From Roseomonas haemaphysalidis (GTDB lineage: Bacteria > Pseudomonadota > Alphaproteobacteria > Acetobacterales > Acetobacteraceae), in contig NZ_CP061177.1 in the NCBI RefSeq assembly GCF_017355405.1, forward strand, positions 2,153,001 to 2,217,000: 64,000 nt of DNA, written 5' to 3'. The notes beneath the pieces were generated by a model. It saw nothing but the letters and a program-made list of their open reading frames with translations. It was not told the DNA's origin and did no database searches. This document shows, piece by piece, positions 43,866-53,122 of the stretch; positions within the stretch are counted from its first letter, which is position 1, and the number at the start of each line of letters is the position of its first letter. The translations under genes were made by a program, and so were the position numbers.

Positions 43866-44016
43866 GCGACGCTCCTTTTCAGGCCGCGCGCCTCAAGTTC
43901 TGGGGCTGGACCGGACGGAAGAACCCCAGATGTCGTGGCGCCGTCGGTGTGCTCCCGATTCATGGCAGGAAGGCGAGGCCCGTGCAATATCGCCGCGCAC
44001 GGGTTTCACGGCCCTG

Positions 44017-44673
44017 TCACGCGGCGGTGATGCCGGCGGAGGCCCGTTGCAGGAACAGGCTGCCCGCGGACAGGCCGGCATCGTCGATGCCGTGGCCCAG
44101 GCGGGGCGAAAAGGTGCTGTCCACCGGCACCTCCGCCGCGCGCAGGGCCGACTCGGCCTGCTGGCTGGCGGCGGCCGGCACCACCTCGTCCACCTCGCCA
44201 TGCACCAGCAGCACCGGGGGGCGGGACACGATCCCCTCCACGCCACCAATCAGCATGCCGGAATAGGCCATGATGCCGGCCGGCGGGCGCGGACGGCGGA
44301 GCCCGGTGTACAAGGCCATCATCGCGCCCTGGCTGAAGCCCATCAGCACCACCGCCGAGGCCGGCAACCCGGCACGGGCGCATTCGGCGTCGATCATGGC
44401 ATCCAGCACCGGGCGGGCGGCCGCGACGCCGGCCAGGCGCGCGGCCTCGGTCCGCTCCATCAGGCTGAACCACTGGCGGCCGAAGGGCGCGCCGTCATGC
44501 GGATCGGGCGCATGCGGGGCGACAAACAGCGCGTCCGGCACCGTGGCGCCCCAGTGGGGCGCGAGGTCGATCAGGTCATTGCCATCCGCCCCCAGGCCGT
44601 GCAGCAGAAACACGATCATGGATGGCGAGCCGCCATTCTTCGGCCCGCAGCGCAATGTGTCCGTGCTGGCCAT
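44017..44673 (-). CDS. Alpha/beta hydrolase (phospholipase/carboxylesterase family)
   Basis: A 218-residue serine hydrolase. The catalytic triad is Ser114 in GFSQGA, Asp162 (GEVDEVV) and His194 (LGHGI), with an oxyanion loop LLHGLGADGNDL. It resembles YpfH/carboxylesterase II proteins. Start at ATG 44673, 51 bases from the divergent gluQ gene. Natural ester unknown. Confidence 0.88.
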   Translation of the reverse strand: MASTDTLRCGPKNGGSPSMIVFLLHGLGADGNDLIDLAPHWGATVPDALFVAPHAPDPHDGAPFGRQWFSLMERTEAARLAGVAAARPVLDAMIDAECARAGLPASAVVLMGFSQGAMMALYTGLRRPRPPAGIMAYSGMLIGGVEGIVSRPPVLLVHGEVDEVVPAAASQQAESALRAAEVPVDSTFSPRLGHGIDDAGLSAGSLFLQRASAGITAA

Positions 44674-44724
44674 GCGGCGTCCCCCTTGCTGTGCGACCGG
44701 CCTCTCCGCTACGCGCGATCCGCC

Positions 44725-45582
44725 ATGGCCGCAACCATCGTCACACGCTTCGCGCCCAGCCCCACCGGGCGGCTGCACCTGGGCCACGCCCACGCCGCGC
44801 TGCTGGCGTGGCAGGCGGCACGCGAGGCCGGCGGCCGGTTCCTGCTGCGCATCGAGGATATTGACCCTGTGCGGTGCCGCCCGGAATTCACCGCCGGCAT
44901 CCTGGAGGACCTGGCCTGGCTCGGCCTGGACTGGGATGGCGCGCCACGGGTGCAGTCGGCGCATCTGCCGGACTACCGCGCGGTGCTCGACCGGCTGCGG
45001 GGCAGGGGTCTGGTCTATCCCTGCTTCTGCACCCGCGCCGACATCGCCCGCGAGGTGGCGGCCAGTGGCCATGCGCCGCATGGGCCGGACGGGGTGCTCT
45101 ACCCCGGCACCTGCCGCCGGTTGTCGGAAGCCGAGCGCCGGGTGCGCATCGCGGGCGGCGAGGCCTATGCCCTGCGGCTGGACATGGCGGCGGCGCTGGC
45201 GGGCCTGGACGGACCGTTGTTCTTCGAGGAAGCGGATCGGGGCAGGCTGCGCTGCGACCCGGCGCGGTTCGGCGACGTGGTGCTGGCGCGCAAGGACACG
45301 CCCGCCTCCTACCACCTCTGCGTCACGCATGATGACGCCTTGCAGGGTGTCATGCTGGTGACGCGGGCCGAGGATCTGCTGCCGGCCACCGACCTGCACC
45401 GCCTGTTGCAGGCGCTGATGGGATGGCCGGTACCGCGCTACCGGCACCACGGGCTCTTGCTGGGGGCAGACGGCAAGCGCCTGTCCAAGCGCGACAACGC
45501 CCCCACCCTGGCGGCGCTGCGCGAAGCGGGCCGCCCCCCCGGGGAGGTGCGGGCCCTGGCCGCGTCTCAGGTGCGGCCGTAG
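44725..45582 (+). CDS. gluQ: Glutamyl-queuosine tRNA(Asp) synthetase
   Basis: A 285-residue GluRS-like enzyme without an anticodon-binding domain, which attaches glutamate to queuosine in tRNA-Asp. It has the HLGH motif (18-21), the zinc site Cys100/Cys102 with Tyr126 and Cys130 (FCTRAD ... LYPGTC), and RLSKRD in place of KMSKS. Short length and the missing C-terminal domain distinguish it from GluRS. It overlaps the end of manC by 16 bases. It fits with the queuosine operon at 23605-27994, about 17 kb away. Confidence 0.92.
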   Translation: MAATIVTRFAPSPTGRLHLGHAHAALLAWQAAREAGGRFLLRIEDIDPVRCRPEFTAGILEDLAWLGLDWDGAPRVQSAHLPDYRAVLDRLRGRGLVYPCFCTRADIAREVAASGHAPHGPDGVLYPGTCRRLSEAERRVRIAGGEAYALRLDMAAALAGLDGPLFFEEADRGRLRCDPARFGDVVLARKDTPASYHLCVTHDDALQGVMLVTRAEDLLPATDLHRLLQALMGWPVPRYRHHGLLLGADGKRLSKRDNAPTLAALREAGRPPGEVRALAASQVRP

Positions 45583-47003
45583 GTGTCCTCGAAGCGGACA
45601 ATGTCGTCCTCGCCCAGATAGGCGCCGGACTGCACCTCGATCAGCGTCAGCGGGATCATGCCGGGATTCTCCATCCGGTGCACGCAGCCGAGCGGCAGGT
45701 ACACGGACTCGTTTTCCCGCAGCAGGATGCGCTCGGCATCCCGTTCCACGATCGCGGTGCCGTTCACCACCACCCAGTGCTCGGCACGATGGAAGTGCTT
45801 CTGCAGCGACAGCTTGGCACCCGGCTTGACCGAGATCTTCTTGACCTGGAAGCGGTCGCCCTGGATCAGCCCCTCGTAGTGGCCCCAGGGGCGGAAGGAG
45901 CGGCGGTGCTCCGTCGCCTCCTTGCGGCCGGACTTCTTGAGCTGGGTCAGCAGGGTCTTCACGTCCTGCGAACGGTCGCGGTGCATCACCAGCACGGCGT
46001 CGTCGGTGACCACGGTCACGACGTTTTCCAGCCCGACCACGGTGGTCAGCATGCCTTCGCTGCGCACGTAGCAGTTCTTGGCATCCAGCAGCTCGACCGG
46101 GCCGATGGTGGCATTGCCCTGTTCGTCCTGCGGGCTGATCTCCCACAGCGCGGACCAGGAGCCGACGTCGGACCAGCCGATCGAGGCCGGGACCACGGCG
46201 GCGTGCGCCGTCTTTTCCATCACCGCGTAGTCGATGGAGATGTCAGGCGCGCGGGTGAAGGATTCCACCGCGAGCCGCACGAAGTCGAGGTCGCGGGTGG
46301 CATCGGCGACCGCGGCGCGCACGGCGGCCAGCAGTTCCGGCGCCAGGCGCTCCAGCTCGGCCAGCAGGGTGGCGGCGGTGGCCACGAACATGCCGGAGTT
46401 CCACAGGTGCCGGCCATCCGCCAGGAAGGTCGCGGCGGTCGCGGCGTCCGGCTTCTCGACGAAGCGGGCGATCTCGGACACGCCGTCCATCCCGCTGATC
46501 GCGGCGCCGGTCTCGATGTAGCCGTAGCCCGTCTCGGGCGCCGTCGGCTGCATGCCGAAGGCGACAATGCGGCCGGCGCGCGCGGCGGCGGCGGCGAGCT
46601 CCAGCGCGCGCGCCAGGGCGGCGTTGTCCGAGATCGCGGCATCGGCCGCCATCAGCCACAGCACGGCGTTGGGGTCGGCCTCGTGCGCCAGCAGCGCGGC
46701 GGCAGCGATGGCGGGCGCGCTGTTGCGTGCCACCGGCTCCAGCACGATGGTCGGGTTGCCGACGCCCGCGGCCTGCAGCTGCTCGGCCACCATGAAGCGA
46801 TGCGCCTCATTGCAGACGACGATGGGCGCGGCGAAGCCGGCGCCCGCGGCGCGCCCCACCGTGTCCTGCAGCATGGTCGTGCCCGTCGAAACCAGCGGCC
46901 AGAACTGCTTCGGATAGCCCTCGCGGGACAGCGGCCAAAGTCGGCTGCCGGTGCCGCCGCACAGGACGACAGGCACGATCCGCTGGGAGTTGGCTTCGAC
47001 CAT
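45567..47003 (-). CDS. manC: Mannose-1-phosphate guanylyltransferase / mannose-6-phosphate isomerase
   Basis: A 478-residue bifunctional enzyme making GDP-mannose. The N-terminal nucleotidyltransferase has VVLCGGTGSRLWPLSR with YPKQFW; the C-terminal cupin isomerase domain has FRPWGHYEGLIQGDRF, KPGAKLSLQKHFHRAEHW and a final VHRMENPG. It sits downstream of tctBA but is separated by a terminator, so it has its own promoter. No other polysaccharide genes adjoin it. Confidence 0.92.
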   Translation of the reverse strand: MVEANSQRIVPVVLCGGTGSRLWPLSREGYPKQFWPLVSTGTTMLQDTVGRAAGAGFAAPIVVCNEAHRFMVAEQLQAAGVGNPTIVLEPVARNSAPAIAAAALLAHEADPNAVLWLMAADAAISDNAALARALELAAAAARAGRIVAFGMQPTAPETGYGYIETGAAISGMDGVSEIARFVEKPDAATAATFLADGRHLWNSGMFVATAATLLAELERLAPELLAAVRAAVADATRDLDFVRLAVESFTRAPDISIDYAVMEKTAHAAVVPASIGWSDVGSWSALWEISPQDEQGNATIGPVELLDAKNCYVRSEGMLTTVVGLENVVTVVTDDAVLVMHRDRSQDVKTLLTQLKKSGRKEATEHRRSFRPWGHYEGLIQGDRFQVKKISVKPGAKLSLQKHFHRAEHWVVVNGTAIVERDAERILLRENESVYLPLGCVHRMENPGMIPLTLIEVQSGAYLGEDDIVRFEDTYGRT

Positions 47004-47057
47004 CGTGTTCTAAAACTCTTGTTCAACGGGAGCGGGAGCATAAGGAGGCGGAGGCCC

Positions 47058-47093
47058 AAAGAAAAGCCGCCCCGGACGGATGCCCGGGGCGGC
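47058..47093 (-). terminator. Intrinsic terminator after tctA
   Basis: On the minus strand GCCGCCCCGG and CCGGGGCGGC (plus 47084-47093 and 47066-47075) pair over ten bases with an eight-base loop, followed by TTTTCTTT. Outer complementarity with AAAGAAAA/TTTTCTTT lengthens the stem. It ends the tctBA transcript before manC. Confidence 0.9.
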
Positions 47094-47131
47094 GAAGGCT
47101 TTTCTTTGGTGGGCGGGGCGTCGCGCGGGCC

Positions 47132-48634
47132 TCAGCCCGCCATCGCCGCCTCCTTCTTCTTGCGCAGGCCGGGCAGCAGCATCAGGCCGAGGGCCAGCGC
47201 ACAGATGGCCAGCAGCACGCCGCTGATCGGGCGCTCGATGAACACGGTCGGGTCACCACGCGACAGCAGCATGGCGCGGCGCAGGTGCTCCTCCATCATC
47301 GGGCCGAGCACGAAGCCCACCAGCAGCGGCGCGGGCTCCATCTTCAGCTTGTTGAACACGTAACCGAGCACGCCGAAGAAGACGGTCGAATACACGTCGA
47401 ACACGTTGTTGTTGATGGAATACACGCCGATCGCGCAGAAGGTCAGGATCGCCGGGTACATGTACTTGTAGGGCACTTGCAGCAGCTTCACCCACATGCC
47501 GATCAGCGGCAGGTTGATGACCAGCAGCATCAGGTTGCCGATCCACATGGAGCAGATCAGGCCCCAGAACAGGTCCGGCTGCGTCTCGACCATGCGGGGG
47601 CCGGGCTGGATGCCCTGGATGATCAGCGCGCCGACCATCAGCGCCATCACGGCGTTGGACGGGATGCCCAGCGTCAGCAGCGGAATGAAGGAGGTCTGCG
47701 CCGCCGCGTTGTTGGCGGCCTCGGGACCGGCCACGCCCTCGATGGCGCCGTTGCCGAACTCGGCCCGGCCCTTCGACATCTTCCGCTCCATCATATAGGA
47801 GCCGAAGGAAGCCAGCGAGGCGCCGCCGCCCGGCAGGATGCCGAGCACGGAGCCCACCACCGTGCCGCGCAGCACGGCGGGCGTCGCGCGGGCCCATTCA
47901 TGCTTGGTCAGGAACAGGCTGCCGACCTTGGCGGTCAGCACCGAGCGGACTTCCGGCTTCTCGAGGTTCAGGATGATCTCGGCGATGCCGAACACGCCCA
48001 TCGCCATGGCGGCGAAGTTCAGGCCGTCCGACAGCTCCGGCACGCCGAAGGTGAAGCGCTGCTGACCGGTCTGCACGTCCGTGCCCACCAGGCCGAGCGC
48101 CACGCCCAGCACCACCATGGCCACCGACTTCACGACCGAGCCCTGCGCCAGCACGGCGGAGATGATCAGGCCCAGCAACATCAGCGAGAAGTAGTCGGCC
48201 GGGCCGAAGGAGAGCGCCACCTCCGTCAGCAGCGGGCCGGAGGCCGCCACCAGCAGGGTGGACACCGAGCCCGCGAAGAACGAGCCGACGGCCGCGATGG
48301 TCAGCGCCGCGCCGGCACGCCCGTTGCGGGCCATCTTGTAGCCTTCCAGCGTGGTGACGACGGATGACACCTCGCCTGGAAGGTTGAGCAGGATGGCCGT
48401 GGTCGAGCCGCCGTACTGCGCGCCGTAGTAGATGCCGGCGAGCATGATGATGGCGGTGGTGGCCGGCTGGCCGAAGGTGATGGGCAGCAGCAGCGAGATG
48501 GTGGCAACCGGCCCGATGCCCGGCAGCACGCCGATGGCGGTGCCGATCAACGCGCCCAGCAGGGCGAACAGCAGGTTGTCGAAACTCATCGCGACGCCGA
48601 AGCCATGCGCGAGGTTTGAAAGAAGAAGGTCCAT
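47132..48634 (-). CDS. tctA: Tripartite tricarboxylate transporter large membrane subunit
   Basis: A 500-residue TctA with about twelve membrane helices. Family marks are GVLPGIGPVATISLLLPITF near the N-terminus and GILPGGGASLASFGSYMMER in the second half, and the C-terminal LGLMLLPGL. Works with TctB and a Bug-type binding protein to import carboxylates by a secondary gradient. It starts 39 bases after the tctB gene. Confidence 0.93.
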   Translation of the reverse strand: MDLLLSNLAHGFGVAMSFDNLLFALLGALIGTAIGVLPGIGPVATISLLLPITFGQPATTAIIMLAGIYYGAQYGGSTTAILLNLPGEVSSVVTTLEGYKMARNGRAGAALTIAAVGSFFAGSVSTLLVAASGPLLTEVALSFGPADYFSLMLLGLIISAVLAQGSVVKSVAMVVLGVALGLVGTDVQTGQQRFTFGVPELSDGLNFAAMAMGVFGIAEIILNLEKPEVRSVLTAKVGSLFLTKHEWARATPAVLRGTVVGSVLGILPGGGASLASFGSYMMERKMSKGRAEFGNGAIEGVAGPEAANNAAAQTSFIPLLTLGIPSNAVMALMVGALIIQGIQPGPRMVETQPDLFWGLICSMWIGNLMLLVINLPLIGMWVKLLQVPYKYMYPAILTFCAIGVYSINNNVFDVYSTVFFGVLGYVFNKLKMEPAPLLVGFVLGPMMEEHLRRAMLLSRGDPTVFIERPISGVLLAICALALGLMLLPGLRKKKEAAMAG

Positions 48635-48673
48635 GGTCGTCCCTTACCCAGTCGTCTTACAGGCTAGGCCAGA

Positions 48674-49267
48674 TCAGAAGGTCGGCCAGATGTTCACGCG
48701 GATATCCAGCTCGTAGATGAACACCCACCAGCACAGCGCGATCAGGAAGACGACGCAGGCGGCGACGCCCAGCGGCCGGTGTTCCTTGTCCGCGAAGGCG
48801 GCGATCACGACCATCGCCGCGATGGCCAGGAACAGCCCGCCGGCGTCCAGCAGCACGCCGAAGATGTTCATGCCCGCCAGCACCAGCCCCAGCACGCGCC
48901 AGCCCGGGCTGATCGCCAGGATCAGCAGCGCGATGGTGAGCGCGATGCCGAGCGGATACCAGTTGCCTTCCAGCGCCGGGATGGCGGCGATCACCTGATA
49001 GCCCACCAAGCCGACGACGATGGCGGCGGCCAGCGTGACGAAGTCGAGCTTCAGCCACTTTTCCAGCGGGTCGGGGCTGCTGAACAGCGCCATGCCGAGC
49101 ACGATGGCCCCGAGCGCGAACTCGATCCAGAACACCAGCATCGGCATATAGCCCGGACCCATGCGCCGGGACGTGCCCAGCGTGTGATCCAGGTTCAGCC
49201 AAAGGCCGAGGCCTGCCAGCACAAGCAGAAAGATGCCGGAGGCCAGGTCTTTCGCGTTGATTTTCAT
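48674..49267 (-). CDS. tctB: Tripartite tricarboxylate transporter small subunit
   Basis: A 197-residue TctB family membrane protein with about four to five helices (LASGIFLLVLAGLGLWL, MLVFWIEFALGAIVLGM, and later pairs). Start at ATG 49267 with AAAGGAT upstream; 22 bases before it is a seven-bp hairpin (49290-49308). No tctC-type receptor is adjacent, so the receptor is probably encoded elsewhere, possibly at 15539. Confidence 0.88.
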   Translation of the reverse strand: MKINAKDLASGIFLLVLAGLGLWLNLDHTLGTSRRMGPGYMPMLVFWIEFALGAIVLGMALFSSPDPLEKWLKLDFVTLAAAIVVGLVGYQVIAAIPALEGNWYPLGIALTIALLILAISPGWRVLGLVLAGMNIFGVLLDAGGLFLAIAAMVVIAAFADKEHRPLGVAACVVFLIALCWWVFIYELDIRVNIWPTF

Positions 49268-49610
49268 GCCGATCCTTTCTTGAACCCCCGCACGCCTGTT
49301 GGGCGTGCCTTGCAGTGTGACACTCTTGATACGGGAGATGACGCGCCTGTCATGCCCGGCAGGCCCCTGTCGTCGGGCCACGGCCGGCACCGGCCGCAAC
49401 CGGCCAGGGCACTTCTTGAATAACTTGGGCGGGGTTGCATCCCCTGCCGCTCGGTCTCCCCCCGAATCGTAAAAGTGAGGCAACCTAAGTCACTTCGTGT
49501 GGAGACGGCAACAAGGATGCTTACGATGAAGAGAACTTCATGCGGACGTTTGCGCAACGATGTTACGCCGTGTCGCGTCTGACGATATTTTTCCTTTGAA
49601 AGTACCTGTG
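49268..49610. other. Divergent intergenic region, tctB / M20
   Basis: This 343-base gap holds the leader of tctB (minus) with a short hairpin (GCACGCC/GGCGTGC at 49290-49308) and the leader of the M20 gene (plus). It is less GC-rich toward 49500-49610, as expected for promoters. No gene or clear consensus promoter was recognised. Confidence 0.6.
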
Positions 49611-50801
49611 ATGCCCGACGATATCCGCCGCAACGACCCCAGCGGTCAAATCCGCAGCGCCGCCGCCGCCGCCACGCCCAGGCTTGTCGAATTGCGCCGG
49701 GACATCCATGCCCATCCGGAATTGGCGTTCGAGGAAGTGCGCACCGCCGGCATCGTCGCTGCCGAGCTGGCCCGCCTCGGCATCCCGCACAAGACCGGCA
49801 TCGGCCGCACCGGCGTGGTCGGCATGATCGAGGGTGGCCGCCCCGGCCCGACCCTGGCGATCCGCGCCGACATGGACGCCCTGCCGATCCATGAGGAAAC
49901 CGGCCTGGACTACGCCAGCACCGTGGACGGCAAGATGCATGCCTGCGGGCACGACATCCACACCGTCACCCTGCTCGGCGTGGCCGAGGTGCTGCGGGGC
50001 ATGGCACCGTCCTTCGCCGGCCGCATCAAGCTGGTGTTCCAGCCCGCCGAGGAAGTTCTGGGCGGTGCCGAGGCGATGATCGCCGACGGGGTGATGGACG
50101 GGGTCGACATGGCGCTCGGCTTTCACAACCACCCCGACATGCCGGTGGGCCGCTTCGGCTTCGTGCGCGGTGCCTGCCTGGCGGCGGCGGACCGGTTCGA
50201 CCTGGTGGTGCGCGGCAAATCCGGCCACGCCGCGCATCCCTACGCCGCGGTGGACCCGATCGTGGCGGCGGCGCATTTCGTGACCCAGGCGCAGACGGTG
50301 GTGTCGCGCGAGGTCAAGCCGCTGCAGCCGGCGGTGGTCACCATCGGAATGTCGGCCGGCGGCACCACCTATAACATCATCCCCGAGCGCGTGGTCCTGA
50401 AGGGCTCGGTCCGCACCCTGGACCCCGAGGCGCGGGACGTGGCGGAAGCGGCCCTGCGCCGGCTGGCCGAGGGCATCGCGCTCGGCATGCGGGTGGAATG
50501 CCAGATGGACTACCGCCGCATGGTGCCGCCGCTGCTCAACAGCGACCGGGTGCTCGACCCCGCCCTGGCCGCCCTGGCCGCGCAGTTCGGCGCCGGGCTG
50601 GTCGACGAGGGCGTGCCCAGCATGGGGTCCGAGGATTTCTCGGCCTTCGCGACGCGGGTGCCGGCGATGCAGTTGCGGATTGGCTCCTCCGCCCCGGGGC
50701 GGCATGATGCGCTGCACAACGCCGGCTACCAGCCGGACGAGGGCAGCATCCCGGCGGGTGTCGAGGCCTTGTCCCGGATCGCGCTGGAGCTGCTGGCCTG
50801 A
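49611..50801 (+). CDS. M20 family amidohydrolase (hippurate hydrolase/aminoacylase type)
   Basis: A 396-residue M20D enzyme with RRDIHAHPELAFEE, HACGHDIH (metal ligands) and VFQPAEEVLGG (catalytic Glu), then GKSGHAAHPYAAVDP and a C-terminal GSEDFSAF. It is expected to hydrolyse N-acyl amino acids. The start at 49611 has GAAAG upstream; an ATG at 49560 gives a 17-residue extension without a ribosome site. A PanE-like reductase gene follows 14 bases later, suggesting co-transcription. Confidence 0.87.
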   Translation: MPDDIRRNDPSGQIRSAAAAATPRLVELRRDIHAHPELAFEEVRTAGIVAAELARLGIPHKTGIGRTGVVGMIEGGRPGPTLAIRADMDALPIHEETGLDYASTVDGKMHACGHDIHTVTLLGVAEVLRGMAPSFAGRIKLVFQPAEEVLGGAEAMIADGVMDGVDMALGFHNHPDMPVGRFGFVRGACLAAADRFDLVVRGKSGHAAHPYAAVDPIVAAAHFVTQAQTVVSREVKPLQPAVVTIGMSAGGTTYNIIPERVVLKGSVRTLDPEARDVAEAALRRLAEGIALGMRVECQMDYRRMVPPLLNSDRVLDPALAALAAQFGAGLVDEGVPSMGSEDFSAFATRVPAMQLRIGSSAPGRHDALHNAGYQPDEGSIPAGVEALSRIALELLA

Positions 50802-50815
50802 AAGGGATTGGTCGG

Positions 50816-51799
50816 ATGAAGATCTGCGTATTCGGTGCCGGGGCCATCGGCGGCCACGTGGCGACGCGGCTGGCGCTGGGCGGCGCGGACGTGTCCGTGG
50901 TGGCGCGCGGCGCGCAGCGCGATGCCATTGCCGCCGACGGCCTGCATGTCTCGGCCAGGGACGGCGAGCATTCCGCCCGCCCGCGCGTCGGCACGCCGGC
51001 GGAGCTGGGCGTACAGGACGCGGTGATCGTCACCGTCAAGGCACCGGCCCTGCCGCAGGTGGCGGAGGCGATCGGGCCGCTGCTTGGCCCGGACACGGCG
51101 GTGGCCTTCGTGATGAACGGCATCCCATGGTGGTATTTCGACCGCCATGGCGGCGCGCTGGATGGCCGGCGCCTGCCGGAGATCGACCCAGGCGATGTGC
51201 TGCGCCGCGCCGTGGGCGTGGAGCGCACCCTGGGTGGCGTGGTGTATTCCGCCTGCACCGTCACCTCGCCCGGGCGCATCCGGGTGGAAAATGCCGTCAA
51301 CCGCGTGATCCTGGGCGAGCCCGACGGCAGCGAAAGCCCGCGGGCGCAGGCGATCGCGGATGTGCTGAACAAGGGCGGCATGGTGGGCGAGGTGACGACC
51401 GACATCCGCACGGCGGTGTGGAGCAAGCTGGTCACCAACCTCGCTTTCGGCCCCTTCGCCATCCTGTCCCGCCTCGGTGCCGGCCCGTCGACGCAGGACC
51501 CGGTGGTGCGGACCGCGATGACGCGGGCGATGGAGGAGGCGGTGGCCGTCGCCAACGCCCTCGGCCAGCCTGTGCAGACCGATGTCGGCAAGCGCGTGGC
51601 GGAACTGTCGCGCTCGGCGCACAAGGCGTCCATCCTGCAGGATCTGGAACTCGGGCGGCCGATGGAGGTGGCGTCCTTGTTCCGGGTGCCGCTGGAGCTG
51701 GCGCGCATGGCCGGCGTGGACACGCCGACCCTCGACCTCGCCGTGGCCCTGGCGACGCAGCAGGCCAACGCCGCCGGGCTGTTCCAGACCGCCGCCTAG
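50816..51799 (+). CDS. 2-dehydropantoate 2-reductase family protein
   Basis: A 327-residue ApbA/PanE family enzyme beginning with the NADPH loop CVFGAGAIGGHVA, with VNRVILGEPDGSES and the C-terminal helical domain containing the likely catalytic VWSKLVTNLAF (Lys) and EVASLFRVPLELAR. True PanE makes pantoate for CoA; this family also has many 2-oxoacid reductases of other function, so no symbol is given. Transcribed with the M20 hydrolase upstream. Confidence 0.85.
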   Translation: MKICVFGAGAIGGHVATRLALGGADVSVVARGAQRDAIAADGLHVSARDGEHSARPRVGTPAELGVQDAVIVTVKAPALPQVAEAIGPLLGPDTAVAFVMNGIPWWYFDRHGGALDGRRLPEIDPGDVLRRAVGVERTLGGVVYSACTVTSPGRIRVENAVNRVILGEPDGSESPRAQAIADVLNKGGMVGEVTTDIRTAVWSKLVTNLAFGPFAILSRLGAGPSTQDPVVRTAMTRAMEEAVAVANALGQPVQTDVGKRVAELSRSAHKASILQDLELGRPMEVASLFRVPLELARMAGVDTPTLDLAVALATQQANAAGLFQTAA

Positions 51800-52758
51800 G
51801 GTGAAAAGGGCAGCGGTGCCGGATGGACCGGCACCGCGTCCTGCCCCAGCACCCAGCCCTCCCAGCGCCGCACCCAAGGGTCGTCCGGCACGGTGTCCGG
51901 CCGCGTGCCGTCCAGCACGCCGATGACGCACAGCAACCCCAGAAGGCTGTCGAAGCGGTCCTCGCCCAGCGCATCGGCGCCGAAGCCCGACTGAAGCGCG
52001 GCCACCAGCGCCGGCGCGGGCGCGACATGGAGCCGCCCCATGGCCAGCCGGAGGGACGGCTCCGCCGCCCGCCGCGCTTCCGGCACCCGCTTGCTGCCGT
52101 GCAGCACCACGCCGAGATGCCGCATCGCTTCCGCCGGATAGGTTTCCGCCAGCACGGCTGTGCCCGGTGCCAGCAGGGCGCGCAACCCGCCCTCGAACGG
52201 CCAGAAGCGGTAAGGCGCGCCGGCGGCCAGGGCAGGGGCCAGCCAATCGCGCCAGGCACTGATCGCTGCCTTACCGGTCTGGTTGGCGCCCAGGGTCCAG
52301 AACAATGGCGCGCCGGCCGGCCGCTCGGTGGTGGCCAGGTCGCACAGCCGCGACAAGCTGGCCGGACCAGCAAAGCCCAGCGCCGCCGCATGCGACGCGC
52401 GCGTCATGCCGCGTAGACCGCGGGCGGGGTAGAAGGGCCGGTCCGGTGACACCTCGGCCAGGTCCGTGGCCACGGAAAAAAAGGCGGCGGAGCTGTCGAG
52501 GCCACGCAGAAACGGCAGGAAGCCGGCTTCGGGCCGGGCGGCGGCGAAGGCGCGTGGCAGGCCGAGCGGCAGGTCCAGGCCCAGTGCCAGCGGCGCCCCC
52601 TCAGCCAGCAACCGGGCGGCCAGCGCCGCCGGATCGCCCACCGGCACCGGCGCCTCGGCCACCCAGCCGCCGGCATGGCGGCGGGCGATGCTCACTTGGC
52701 GCTTGCGCGGGTCCAGGCTCCAATCCGCGTGGGCGGCGATCAGCGAGGGCCGCGCCAC
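51796..52758 (-). CDS. Conserved hypothetical protein (DUF429-like)
   Basis: A 320-residue cytoplasmic protein. An early strand-loop LALGLDLPLGLPRAF, an acidic site AETYPAEAMRHLG, and SLLGLLCVIGVL near the end recall DUF429-type predicted nucleases, but the match is weak by eye. It lies eight bases after the small gene at 52767 and converges on the reductase gene with a four-base overlap. Function unknown. Confidence 0.7.
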   Translation of the reverse strand: MARPSLIAAHADWSLDPRKRQVSIARRHAGGWVAEAPVPVGDPAALAARLLAEGAPLALGLDLPLGLPRAFAAARPEAGFLPFLRGLDSSAAFFSVATDLAEVSPDRPFYPARGLRGMTRASHAAALGFAGPASLSRLCDLATTERPAGAPLFWTLGANQTGKAAISAWRDWLAPALAAGAPYRFWPFEGGLRALLAPGTAVLAETYPAEAMRHLGVVLHGSKRVPEARRAAEPSLRLAMGRLHVAPAPALVAALQSGFGADALGEDRFDSLLGLLCVIGVLDGTRPDTVPDDPWVRRWEGWVLGQDAVPVHPAPLPFSP

Positions 52759-52766
52759 GGGCGGGA

Positions 52767-53015
52767 TCAGAGCGGCTTGGTGGCCTTTTCCATCAGGCGC
52801 GCGAAGAAACCCTGCTTGGCCGGCGTGGCGGGGGCGGCCTTGCTGGCGGCCAGCAGCGCCTCACGCTCCTTGGTCTTCAGCTTCAGCCACTGGTCCAGCG
52901 TCTTGCCGGCCTTGGCGGCGCGCTTGGTTTCATAGGCGCGCTGGCCCTCGGTCATCTTGGGCGCGGCTTCGGGGGCCGCTGCGGGCGTCGCGGGGGGCTT
53001 GGGGGGCTTGGCCAT
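52767..53015 (-). CDS. Small Lys/Ala-rich hypothetical protein
   Basis: An 82-residue basic protein beginning MAKPPKPPATPAAAPE with a helical middle (MTEGQRAYETKRAAKAGKTL) and end QGFFARLMEKATKPL. No known domain. It starts the two-gene minus-strand transcript with the DUF429-like gene; the divergent DUF1491 gene starts 108 bases away. Confidence 0.6.
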   Translation of the reverse strand: MAKPPKPPATPAAAPEAAPKMTEGQRAYETKRAAKAGKTLDQWLKLKTKEREALLAASKAAPATPAKQGFFARLMEKATKPL

Positions 53016-53122
53016 CGGTACTCGTCCATCTCGGGGCAGGCGCATGCCGCAGATGCCCGCTGCGGGCGGCCGCATCAAGAGGGGGTTGCGCCGGCACCGC
53101 CGCTGCCGCTTGTTGCCGCCCC

